Assembly: GCF_011947265.1 (NCBI RefSeq)
Contig: NZ_JAATHD010000012.1
Coordinates: 62,001 to 126,000, forward strand
Length of the DNA stretch: 64,000 bases
Source: Paenibacillus sp. HB172176
GTDB taxonomy: Bacteria; Bacillota; Bacilli; Paenibacillales; Paenibacillaceae
Direction: 5' to 3'
Shown here one piece after another: positions 55,806 to 64,000 of this stretch. The notes beneath the pieces were generated by a model, which worked only from the letters and a program-made list of their open reading frames with translations, was not told the origin of the DNA and searched no databases. Within the stretch, counting starts at the first letter, position 1. Each line of letters starts with the position of its first letter. The translations under genes and the position numbers were made by a program.

Positions 55806-58800
55806 ATGGCGATCACAACGAAAGCCAGAGAGAAGCTTCAAGGATTGGTTAATCGAGCGGAGTCTATCTTAGGCTCAGGAGGCCGTTATTATACGGAGGG
55901 ATCCAAGCTGGCGTTGATGGATATGCTGCATGCAGCGCGCAGAGCATTAAGGGATGATGAAAGCCTTCCTTTTAAAAGAAATCGGGAATTCTACCTTCCT
56001 CGCGAGGAAGAGGCGGTGCTGTGCGCAACAAAGCGATTCACGATGGTGCCTCCTTTCGCTGCAGGAAGCAGCGTGTACGGACGATACGGTCTCGAGCCCG
56101 CGCTTGAATGGTTCGAGAAGCAGGATATGCGCTATGAGGGCAAGGAGAAGCTTCCCATTAAAGCAGAACTGGCGCTGGCGAAAGCGATGGAGCTCTTAGA
56201 GGAAGCGAGAATCGGTTCGGAGATTGGATGCTATAGCGAAGAAGCTATGCATCGTTTGAAGGCTTCTGCGGAAGCGCTGGAGCAGGCAAGAGAAAATTTG
56301 AGTCAGGATAATTCCGGTGAAGAGCTTGCGGCTGCAATTGTGGATTGCTTCAACCGCGTTCGCGAATTTCGTCATTCGCGAGTGCTCCGATCCCATATAG
56401 ATCCCGCAGCTTCCCTCTACTTGACGGGGGAAGAATTGGAGGGAATAAAGAGGGCCGTCTCAACAGATAGTCGGGTTCGGGGGCAATATGAAGAGATTGC
56501 AGGCATAGCCGAACGCTATACGCTGAGTGAACTCGAGAAAGTCTCGGCTATGATCATGAACGAAGAAGCGGATTACGAGGCGTTGAACCGCGAATTCTAC
56601 TTATGGAGCCATACGGATAAAATCGCGAATTTCAAAGCGCCTGAGCATGCGGCAACGGCTTCTCTTTCTTTCATACTCCCTTGCGTGGAGAATGAGGAGG
56701 AGGGCTTGGGTCATGTCTGGATTGACAATCTCGAGATTTTGTCAGCAAACGGCGGAAGCATTCCGATTCGTAATGCGGGATTCGATTCGGGAGAAGCAGC
56801 TCCTGCCGGTTGGGTACCGGAAGCGCGACAAGGAAATCCCGTCATGAAATGGGAGCAGGAGTATCCTTATAGCGGCGGTGGAGACCGGAAGCAGGCAGAG
56901 CCGGCTAATCCTTCTTCGCAGATCGTGCCTCGATACGAAGAGGGTGATTCCGCAAGATCGCTCTATCTTTGCAATCCAACAAAGGAAGATGAGGGAGCCT
57001 GGACGTACGGGGAACGCTTCGCGGTAGAGGGCGGAGCCGGATATACGCTGACCTTCGCAGCGAAGCTTGACGGAAAGCTGAAGAAGGGTCTTCTCGCAGT
57101 GATCACGTTCTATGACGAAGCAGGTCAGCCTGCTGGTGTGTTCGAATACTGCTTCAACCGGAAGTCATCCATTCCCGGCGGCCGCTTTCAACTGGCAATG
57201 CAATGCGATGCGATCCAATATGCGATTACCGGCGAGCTGGACTACGCTCGCAAGGTCAAACAAGCCTTGCTCTACATTCTCCATGACTTCTGTCAAGGCG
57301 CCGAGCATTGGTTGACGATGAACTCGCGACCCGAGGGAAGCGACAGCTACGGGGCGGTTCAAGGCGGGCGGCTGCTGAGCAGCGCCGCGGTCAGCTACTC
57401 CTTCATTAAGCAGGCGGATATCTTCTCCAGCGAGGAGAAGCAATGCTTCTATGGAAGGGTCGAATATTTGCTCCGCTATATGCTGGATCTCAGAGATCGA
57501 ACCGAGTGGACGAGACGCGAGGCGCAGGAGGGCTGCAGCAATTGGCAGACGGATATGTGCGCGGGTGCCGGGCTTATGATGATGACGCTGACGGATTTCC
57601 CCAATCGACTCTCCTGGCTATATAATGCGAACACGATACTGAAGGCTCAACTGGAGTTGAACGTGAACGCGGATTCGTCATGGCCCGAATCGATCAGGTA
57701 TCATCATGCGGCGCTTGAGAGATTCGCGGGCTATGCGAAAGCCGCTCACAATGTTCTCGGGGACAATTGGTTCGAGACCACGCCTCTTGCAAGAATGTTC
57801 GGATTCAGCATCGATATGCAAACGCCGGGCTACGCCTACTTCGGAGGGCGAATCGGCACGCCTCCATTCGGCGATCATGCCCTTGGCGGAGGTGGAGAAT
57901 TCGGCAGCTTCGCGACGTATTTGAGCGATATCTCGAAGGTCGATAAGCCTCTTGCGGACCGCATGCATCATACATGGACAGCGGCAGGCAAGCCGTTCAA
58001 GAAGCTGTGGGGAGAAGGCATTGCGCTGGAGAACTTGATGGGGCAAGGAGAAGGATATTTCCCATCCGCGCCTCTGGAGCTGGATTCAACCGCTGATTTC
58101 CCCGATGCGGGCATCTATATTTTCAGGCGGGATGCCGGGGGTTCGAGGCTGAGCTACTTTGCCATTATGTCCAGTCCCAAACCGATCGCGCACGGGCATC
58201 TGGATCAAGGCTCGTTCATCCTGTACAAGAATGGCATTCCACTCGTTATGGATTCAGGAATCGAAGGCTACTTCGACAGCAGCACAAGCTGGCATATCAG
58301 CTCTTATTCCCATGCTTGCCTGCAGTTCGCGACGCAACAGAAGCCATCCGACATTCGGAAGGCGGGAGACGGAGCGATCAATCTATCCGCAGGCACATAC
58401 AGTCTGGAGCGAGGCTGGGCGGATGTTCCGAGAACCAGTCGGGTGCTGGATGTGAGGCTGAGCGAGTCCATTGACAGCATTACGATCGAGATCCTGAATC
58501 CTGAGGGAGCGGGTCGGCATATTCGCCATGTGACATTCGTTAAGGAATGGGATTTGTACATCCTTCGCGACACGGTCCTGGATTTCAACGGCAAGATTCA
58601 ATTCACCCTTCCTGTCGCGGCGGAGCGAACGGTCATTGAGGGAAACAGACTTTATTCCGAAGGAGCTTACAATGTTGATCTGGAAACGTTGTTCTTAAGT
58701 CCGTTGCAATCGCTGGGGCTGGAGAAGGGACGTTCCACGCCGTTCTTCGACAGCGGAGAGCCTGATGTCTCGATGATGGATTATATACGAGCAGTCGCAG

Positions 58801-58988
58801 AGGCAAGGGATGGTTTCCTGACCGTGCTGTATGGGAAAGAACATTATCAACGGAGCCTGCTAGCCGAGCTTGAGCAGGATGGAACGCTAATGCTGGACAC
58901 AGGCGATGCTTCCGTACGACTGAGGAGAGTCAAGGATCAGGAAGGCATTGAACGGTTTGCACTCGAGTCGACAAGGAGGAAGAGCTGA
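55806..58988 (+). CDS. Heparinase II/III-type lyase without signal peptide (paralog of the SLH lyase)
   Basis: Protein of 1060 residues. It is collinear with the central part of the SLH lyase: FKRNREFYLPREEE against FVRNRAFYAPRPDE, GLGHVWIDNLEI against GLGHAWVDSVKI, YTLTFAAKLDGKLKKGL against YTLTFAAKIDGKLKTGV, and IAHGHLDQGSFILYKNGIPLVMDSGIEGYF near 795. It lacks the signal peptide, CBM96-like, Ig-like and SLH modules, so it should act in the cytoplasm. The toroid (about 450-760) and beta-domain are complete. AGAGGTGAG sets the ATG at 55806. It is in one operon with the next gene. Expected role: finishing imported oligosaccharides. Confidence 0.85.
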   Translation: MAITTKAREKLQGLVNRAESILGSGGRYYTEGSKLALMDMLHAARRALRDDESLPFKRNREFYLPREEEAVLCATKRFTMVPPFAAGSSVYGRYGLEPALEWFEKQDMRYEGKEKLPIKAELALAKAMELLEEARIGSEIGCYSEEAMHRLKASAEALEQARENLSQDNSGEELAAAIVDCFNRVREFRHSRVLRSHIDPAASLYLTGEELEGIKRAVSTDSRVRGQYEEIAGIAERYTLSELEKVSAMIMNEEADYEALNREFYLWSHTDKIANFKAPEHAATASLSFILPCVENEEEGLGHVWIDNLEILSANGGSIPIRNAGFDSGEAAPAGWVPEARQGNPVMKWEQEYPYSGGGDRKQAEPANPSSQIVPRYEEGDSARSLYLCNPTKEDEGAWTYGERFAVEGGAGYTLTFAAKLDGKLKKGLLAVITFYDEAGQPAGVFEYCFNRKSSIPGGRFQLAMQCDAIQYAITGELDYARKVKQALLYILHDFCQGAEHWLTMNSRPEGSDSYGAVQGGRLLSSAAVSYSFIKQADIFSSEEKQCFYGRVEYLLRYMLDLRDRTEWTRREAQEGCSNWQTDMCAGAGLMMMTLTDFPNRLSWLYNANTILKAQLELNVNADSSWPESIRYHHAALERFAGYAKAAHNVLGDNWFETTPLARMFGFSIDMQTPGYAYFGGRIGTPPFGDHALGGGGEFGSFATYLSDISKVDKPLADRMHHTWTAAGKPFKKLWGEGIALENLMGQGEGYFPSAPLELDSTADFPDAGIYIFRRDAGGSRLSYFAIMSSPKPIAHGHLDQGSFILYKNGIPLVMDSGIEGYFDSSTSWHISSYSHACLQFATQQKPSDIRKAGDGAINLSAGTYSLERGWADVPRTSRVLDVRLSESIDSITIEILNPEGAGRHIRHVTFVKEWDLYILRDTVLDFNGKIQFTLPVAAERTVIEGNRLYSEGAYNVDLETLFLSPLQSLGLEKGRSTPFFDSGEPDVSMMDYIRAVAEARDGFLTVLYGKEHYQRSLLAELEQDGTLMLDTGDASVRLRRVKDQEGIERFALESTRRKS

Positions 58989-61900
58989 TGGTTGCGCATA
59001 TCGATTTGCTCAAAGAATGGGAGACTCGTGGCATTCGCGCGGACGAGGGCTTCTGCTTGCGCGATAAGCTGACGTTGACATATCCGAATAACGGAACAGG
59101 CTGGTATGGGATCGGCTTCGAGAGAGGGAATGATTCCGCGCAGGACGCCCTGGATTGGTACGGCTTGATCCTTAGCGTAGAAACGAGAGATGACATTGCC
59201 GAACTGAATATCGAAGCGCATTTCGCGGATCATCGAAGCGTTCATGCTTCTGCGGCAGTAGCCGGAGCAGGCGTACACGAAGTGAAGGTGAGCTTGGAGG
59301 ATTTCGAGATTGAAGCGGCCAAAGCCAATCAATGGCGGTTTCTGAAGAGCTTCGAGCTGCAAGGCCATGCGGCGCTTAAGTCTGCCCGTCTTGTAAGAGG
59401 AGAGCGGATATTCGTTCAAGCGAATGTTCGGGGCAAGGCTGGAGAGCCGGGCGAGGCGGTGCAATATGAAATGACAATATTCAACTGCACGGACGCCCGT
59501 CAGCGCGTAACGGTGAAGCAGCGCTTCCATGGCTGGGAGTCCTTACTGGCGGAGCTGTCTTCAAGTCAGTTCGATCTTGACCCGTTCCAAAGCAGGAAGA
59601 TAACGGCCGAAGTAGTCGTGCATGAATCCATGGTTGCCGGAGGTCATGAGAACACCGTTCTCCGCTTCATTGCAAACGGAGACAGCGGCAGCGCTGTCCA
59701 AGTGGAGCTTAAGACGCTTCGCCGCCTTCCTCATCCTTACATCTATTGGACGAAGGAGAAGTGGGCGGAGCGCAAAGCGCTGATTGACACTCATGAACAC
59801 TTCCGCCCCGGCTATGAGCGTATTCTGTCGGACGCTGACGCGTGGATTGTCAAGCCGCCAGTTCCCGTGGAAGAACGAGATTATTGCTATGACACACGCG
59901 AAGAGCATTATATCATGTCCGCCGCTTACGCATATGCCCTGACCGGGGAGAAGCGCTATGCGGAGAAGGCGGCGCAATTCCTTCGTTATTTCATTGATGA
60001 AGAGACAGGATATCCGAAGAAGAAAAAGGGCTGCAGTCAAAGCTATGTGCAAGAAGGTCATTTCTTCCAGCATCTCGCCATACCGTACGACATTATTCAT
60101 GATGCGGGCGTGCTCACTCCTGAGGAGCATCAAGGCGTGGAGAAATGCTTCCGCATCTATATAGATATATTGGATCATCACATTCGCAGCGGGCATATTT
60201 CCAACTGGCTTCTATCCGAAATAACGGGAGCCTTCTATTGCGCTTTGGCGATTCAGGATATGGAGAGAGCGCTTCGCTTCCTGGATGGTCCCGGCGGCTC
60301 GATCGAACAATTGAAGTACGGGCTGTTCAACGACGGCTGGTGGCATGAATGCTCGGTCGGCTACAATATTTGGGTGTCATCGATGTATATTCATACCGCT
60401 CATGCGTTGCTGCCGTTCGGGATGAACATCCTTCATAAGCAATTTCCCGTTCCGTTCAATCAAGAGGTGAGCAGCACCTATAACGGAGAGCAAGCCGAGG
60501 TTAGCTTCGGCATGCATAACAAGAGATGGGGCGGCAATCGCAAGAGCTATATCTGCATCAAGGATATGTTCGACGCAACCATTCCCTTCCTTGATTACAG
60601 AGGCGTGCTGTTCGGCATCAGCGATTCCGATGAGAAGAAGCTCGAAGGCGTGCATTTCGGAGCGACTTATGATTTGGCATATACGTACTACAAGGATCCT
60701 GAATACATTCCGGTTATTCAGATGAACAACGAGGTGGATCCCATCTTCGGTCATGCCAAGCTTCCGGAATACGAATCCTCTTATTCGAGCGGCAATGCAT
60801 GCTCGGATAATGTAGGCGTGCTCATGCTTAGAAGCCAGGGGGAAGGCAGAGAGCAATCGCAGCAAATTCAAGCTGTGCTGCGATACGGCTCTCACGGCTA
60901 TGCCCATGGACATTATGATCGAACGGAGCTGCTCTCTGTTATGCGCTATGGAAGAAGCTTCTTCAATCCGGAGCATGTGTGGTGGGGCTACGCTCATTTC
61001 ATGTACAAGTTCTATGTCCAGAACTCCCTCACGAAGAATATGGTCGTCGTGGACGGGAAGATGCAGCAGGCTTCTGACGCCAGACGAACCTTATTCTACA
61101 GTGGAGAAGCGATTCAGGCAGCAGCGGTGGAAACAACTGCCGTATGGTCCTATCCGCCCTATGGCGGCATGATCTATCGGGATGGCGAGACGCTGGAGCA
61201 GCGGGCGGAGATGAACGCCAGCTTCCTGCCGCCATCGCCGGAAGATGCGAAGTACGGCGAGATGTCCGAATGCACGGAGTCCGTCCATCAGAAGCGTGTA
61301 ATGGGCGTTACGGATGATTATATCGTCTTGTTCGATTATGCGATCGGGGAACGGGATCATCAATTCGATTGTCTGTTCCAGATCAAAGGCTTCAAAGAGC
61401 TCGATGCGGAGAGATTGACAAAGATAAAGCACACGAGTCAATGGTCGGATAACCCCTTGTCGGATGCTCAATTCATGACAGACTGTCATTGGTATCAGGC
61501 GGAAGGAACAAGCGTAGCGCGATTCGAGACGATATTCGGCGAAGGAGAGGATCTGCGGGGAACGAGATCGCATTATAACGCTCCCGGTCTGCTTAAGATG
61601 GATGTGCATGCGGCGTGGCCTAAGCAGACGGAGCAGATTATAGGACGAGCCGCCGAGGATCACGGCATTGCCATTCCGATGGATTATACGGTGGAGGCTG
61701 ATGGCAAGCCGCTTGCGCAAGGCGGCTTTGGAGCCTGGATTCTTGGCGAAGGCAAGGTGGATGTCTCTCTCGGCGCTGATGTTAAAGCGTTGACGCTGCG
61801 GGTCAAGAATCATCCTGTCTACACCGAGCAGAAGTATCCGATGCGGACGAAGCAAGGCTTGTTCTGGGGCGAGGCTTATTTGATCATGGGGGATGGGAAG

Positions 61901-62392
61901 AGGATACAGCTCAGCGAGCTGTCACCTGACTATGTGAATGTGGATACCGGCTGCGGCATCGGGAAGGATTATGAAGGCGGACGAGTGACGATCGTAGGGA
62001 ATGAATATGGTAATGCAGTCCCGACAAGCCCCATCGATCATGAGCAAGAAGCAGTGATCCGTGTCAGCCTGGAAGGTCTGGACGCCGTTCGCTTCATAGG
62101 TTTGATTGGAGCGGATGCATTCCCGGGAGATGAAGCTCAGAGGCGAATGACATACAGCATTCGCACGCAGGATGCAATCGGACGCTTTATTACGGTGGTG
62201 GAGCCTTACGAAGCAGACAGCAAGATTCTCAGTGTTCAAGCAAAGGATGCGAATTTGGTTCGCGTCGAGCTGACAGACGGCCGGGTGCAGGAGATTATGG
62301 TGAGCAGTATCGAATCGGAGAACAACGCTCTAGAGTTCCGAGAATATGTGGACGGCAGTCTCATTCGAGCGGAGCAGGCAGTTAGGGAATAA
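58988..62392 (+). CDS. Large heparinase II/III-family protein, cytoplasmic
   Basis: Protein of 1134 residues with no signal peptide. The N-terminal beta domain (about 1-245) has NGTGWYGIGFERG. A toroid of helices lies at about 255-560, with LTGEKRYAEKAAQFLRYFI, ISNWLLSEITGAFYCALA and FNDGWWHECSVGYNIWVSSMY. The heparinase II/III beta domain has GSHGYAHGHYDRTELLSVMRYGR near 638. The C-terminal part (about 1020-1134) resembles an NPCBM-type domain (LEGLDAVRFIGLIGADAF...YSIRTQDAIG). It differs enough from the preceding gene to have another linkage specificity. Stop and start overlap by one base (TGATG), with GGAGGAAGAG inside the previous gene. Confidence 0.83.
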   Translation: MVAHIDLLKEWETRGIRADEGFCLRDKLTLTYPNNGTGWYGIGFERGNDSAQDALDWYGLILSVETRDDIAELNIEAHFADHRSVHASAAVAGAGVHEVKVSLEDFEIEAAKANQWRFLKSFELQGHAALKSARLVRGERIFVQANVRGKAGEPGEAVQYEMTIFNCTDARQRVTVKQRFHGWESLLAELSSSQFDLDPFQSRKITAEVVVHESMVAGGHENTVLRFIANGDSGSAVQVELKTLRRLPHPYIYWTKEKWAERKALIDTHEHFRPGYERILSDADAWIVKPPVPVEERDYCYDTREEHYIMSAAYAYALTGEKRYAEKAAQFLRYFIDEETGYPKKKKGCSQSYVQEGHFFQHLAIPYDIIHDAGVLTPEEHQGVEKCFRIYIDILDHHIRSGHISNWLLSEITGAFYCALAIQDMERALRFLDGPGGSIEQLKYGLFNDGWWHECSVGYNIWVSSMYIHTAHALLPFGMNILHKQFPVPFNQEVSSTYNGEQAEVSFGMHNKRWGGNRKSYICIKDMFDATIPFLDYRGVLFGISDSDEKKLEGVHFGATYDLAYTYYKDPEYIPVIQMNNEVDPIFGHAKLPEYESSYSSGNACSDNVGVLMLRSQGEGREQSQQIQAVLRYGSHGYAHGHYDRTELLSVMRYGRSFFNPEHVWWGYAHFMYKFYVQNSLTKNMVVVDGKMQQASDARRTLFYSGEAIQAAAVETTAVWSYPPYGGMIYRDGETLEQRAEMNASFLPPSPEDAKYGEMSECTESVHQKRVMGVTDDYIVLFDYAIGERDHQFDCLFQIKGFKELDAERLTKIKHTSQWSDNPLSDAQFMTDCHWYQAEGTSVARFETIFGEGEDLRGTRSHYNAPGLLKMDVHAAWPKQTEQIIGRAAEDHGIAIPMDYTVEADGKPLAQGGFGAWILGEGKVDVSLGADVKALTLRVKNHPVYTEQKYPMRTKQGLFWGEAYLIMGDGKRIQLSELSPDYVNVDTGCGIGKDYEGGRVTIVGNEYGNAVPTSPIDHEQEAVIRVSLEGLDAVRFIGLIGADAFPGDEAQRRMTYSIRTQDAIGRFITVVEPYEADSKILSVQAKDANLVRVELTDGRVQEIMVSSIESENNALEFREYVDGSLIRAEQAVRE

Positions 62393-62429
62393 GCATTAAC
62401 GCTCCGTATGCATAAGGGACTCAATCTCC

Positions 62430-62458
62430 AGGCGTGAAACAATGGTTTCACGCCTTTC
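62430..62458 (+). terminator. Terminator of the lyase operon
   Basis: The 11-base perfect stem AGGCGTGAAAC/GTTTCACGCCT with a 4-base loop is followed by TTCCC. The T-run is short. Confidence 0.65.
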
Positions 62459-62570
62459 CCATGCAGAAGTTCTTAAATTACCATCACCTCAAGCTTAAAA
62501 AACAGCATACCAATCCGCTCCGCCTTTTTCTATAATGGAGAATGCTGTGAAGCAGAACGGGAGGATGCCA

Positions 62571-64000
62571 ATGAATAAAGCGCGACATTTTTTCATGAAG
62601 AAGAGTCTGTTGATCCGAATCATTCTATCCTATCTATTCGTCGGTTTATTAGTCATAGCCGCGCTTACGCTTGCGATCACCTCTAAAGTATCCGAGAGCA
62701 TGAAGACGGAATTGACGCTTTCGACCGATCGTTCCTTGGAGCAATCCTATAATACAGCGAACATTTTATTGAATTCGACTTACCAACATTTTGCAAGCGC
62801 TTACGGGTCAGCTGATATACAAGCCGGCTTCTACGCCAACGATTTCAATACCGCACTAATGGGAAGAATAGGGGCGGAACTGACGAATTTGGCCAATACG
62901 AATCCGATGGTACACTCTGTTTATTTGGTCAATACGCGGCATGAGCTCGTCTTCTCTTCCTTAACGACCGTCAGATCATTCGACGAATTCTATGATCAGC
63001 AGATTCTGCATTTGCTCCAGAATACGCAGACCCTGCGCGGCAGCGTATTCATTCCCCGGCATACGTCGTTCGTCCATGACACGAAGCCGTTCGACGGCAA
63101 TTTAATCTCGGTAGCGTATATGAGCACGCGGGACGAGAAGGCAGTGAATGGCGCGATGATCTTGAATTTGGACCAGCAAATTTTGCAGAACATGATGATG
63201 AACGGAACGGACAGCGACTCCTTCCAGTCAATGATTCTGAATCAGCAAGGCATCGTTATTTCACATTCGAATAATGAATTGATCAATACGAATATATCGG
63301 AATCTGAACCCGTTCAAGCCATTCTTGATTCAACGGCGTCAAGAGGCGTCATCGAAACAAATATTGATGGAACAGGGCATCATATCTTCTACATCAAGTC
63401 GGAAAGCTTGGGCTGGATCTTCATTGGCGATGTGAATTACACGAATCTGTTAAGCAAGGTCAATGCAATGAAGCAATATATTCTTACTGTCACCGCCATC
63501 ATCCTGCTAATTGTTATCGTTAGCGGCTTCTTCTTCACTCGAATGATCTATGGACCGATTCATCGGCTCGTCAAGAATATTGCCAAGTTGCCCGGCTCGG
63601 AGCATTCGACGCATGGGGTAAGCGAATTCGATCTGCTGTCGAATGCGTTCCAATTCATGGAGCGTAAAGTGCAGGATATGCAGATCAGCATGACAGGGTT
63701 TCAGAATACAGAGCGAAACGAGGTGCTGAGACAGCTCCTGTCGGGAGGCTGGAGCAGCGAGGCGGAGATGATCAGCAGAATGTCCCGCATCGGCATTGAG
63801 CTTCCATCTCAGGGCTTCCAGGTTTGTATGCTTAGGCTGGATGAGATGAATGAGCTGGCGGAAGCCTACAGTCCTAATGATCTGGCTCTCTTGAAGTATG
63901 GAATTGCGAATATTGCCGATGAGATCGGCAACACTCATTTTCCTGCCTTCAGCTTCGATGGAGAGGAGGATCGGATCGTCATACTGTTATTGAAGGCAAG
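62571..64000 (+). CDS. Membrane sensor of the AraC-type regulator class, 3' end outside window
   Basis: The frame stays open for 476 codons to the window end. A short basic head is followed by TM1 (about residues 12-37), an extracellular Cache-like domain (about 38-295, with MVHSVYLVNTRHELVFSS), TM2 (about 298-322) and a HAMP-like linker with FFFTRMIYGPIHRLVKNI. The following segment (NEVLRQLLSGGW..., GFQVCMLRLDEMNELAEAY) is the region before the AraC DNA-binding domain in large one-component sensors of Paenibacillus-type genomes. The helix-turn-helix itself would lie beyond 64000. ACGGGAGGATG suits the ATG. It probably senses outside sugars and controls the lyase locus or a transporter beyond the window. 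Confidence 0.8.
   Translation, partial: MNKARHFFMKKSLLIRIILSYLFVGLLVIAALTLAITSKVSESMKTELTLSTDRSLEQSYNTANILLNSTYQHFASAYGSADIQAGFYANDFNTALMGRIGAELTNLANTNPMVHSVYLVNTRHELVFSSLTTVRSFDEFYDQQILHLLQNTQTLRGSVFIPRHTSFVHDTKPFDGNLISVAYMSTRDEKAVNGAMILNLDQQILQNMMMNGTDSDSFQSMILNQQGIVISHSNNELINTNISESEPVQAILDSTASRGVIETNIDGTGHHIFYIKSESLGWIFIGDVNYTNLLSKVNAMKQYILTVTAIILLIVIVSGFFFTRMIYGPIHRLVKNIAKLPGSEHSTHGVSEFDLLSNAFQFMERKVQDMQISMTGFQNTERNEVLRQLLSGGWSSEAEMISRMSRIGIELPSQGFQVCMLRLDEMNELAEAYSPNDLALLKYGIANIADEIGNTHFPAFSFDGEEDRIVILLLKA

Overview
The window reads as chromosome of an endospore-forming Firmicute, most likely Paenibacillus or a close relative (Cohnella, Brevibacillus-like). The reasons are: a pro-sigma-K gene with its pro-sequence; a T-box leader in front of alaS; GlnR/TnrA-type and CcpA-type operator sequences; strong AGGAGG ribosome binding sites; many AraC-family regulators; and a giant S-layer-anchored polysaccharide lyase. 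The genus is inferred from style and content. No 16S or other marker is present.

Layout. (1) 1-15.5 kb is a housekeeping block on the + strand: T-box/alaS, an IreB-like gene, ruvX, two DUF1292 genes, mltG and two U32/TrhP genes. Then come two paralogous chemotaxis receptors, a class B penicillin-binding protein in the pbpI position, and a convergent AI-2E family permease. The order follows Bacillus subtilis alaS-yrzL-yrrK-yrzB-yrrL-(yrrM)-yrrN-yrrO-(udk-greA)-pbpI, with the bracketed genes absent and two receptors in their place. (2) 15.6-19 kb: a polysaccharide deacetylase and, convergently, ilvD. (3) 19.1-24 kb: urease operon ureABCFGD behind a perfect 17-base TnrA/GlnR box at about -51 from the predicted start. 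(4) 24-33 kb: MarR and AraC regulators, a GH4 glycosidase with a cre-like site, a DnaQ-like exonuclease, an MFS transporter, a fructokinase and a two-component system. (5) 33-44 kb: a secreted Gly/His-rich repeat protein, two adjacent DUF445 genes, a parallel beta-helix protein, a VanW protein, a GNAT-like protein, a leftward sugar-catabolic operon with its AraC regulator, and a DinB protein.

(6) 44.4-47.4 kb is the most unusual part. An intact sigK is followed by a low-G+C two-gene module (58-aa putative antitoxin overlapping a zeta-toxin-like P-loop kinase). After the module comes a second copy of the 3' two-thirds of sigK. By hand count the copies differ at about 31 of 472 positions. Every difference is silent except one nonsense codon. 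This looks like the scar of a skin-like or toxin-bearing element that used sigK as its target. Next to it lies a frameshifted ZIP transporter remnant. (7) 47.4-49.1 kb: two overlapping class 3 lipases, the first with Asn in place of the nucleophilic Ser.

(8) 49.2-64 kb is a polysaccharide-degradation locus. A 2114-aa secreted lyase with CBM96-like modules and three SLH domains is divergent from two large lyases that lack signal peptides (1060 and 1134 aa). A membrane sensor of the AraC type follows and runs off the window end. The simplest reading is surface cleavage of an acidic polysaccharide, uptake by a system outside the window, and intracellular completion, with catabolite repression at the shared intergenic cre-like site. 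The substrate cannot be told from the sequence.
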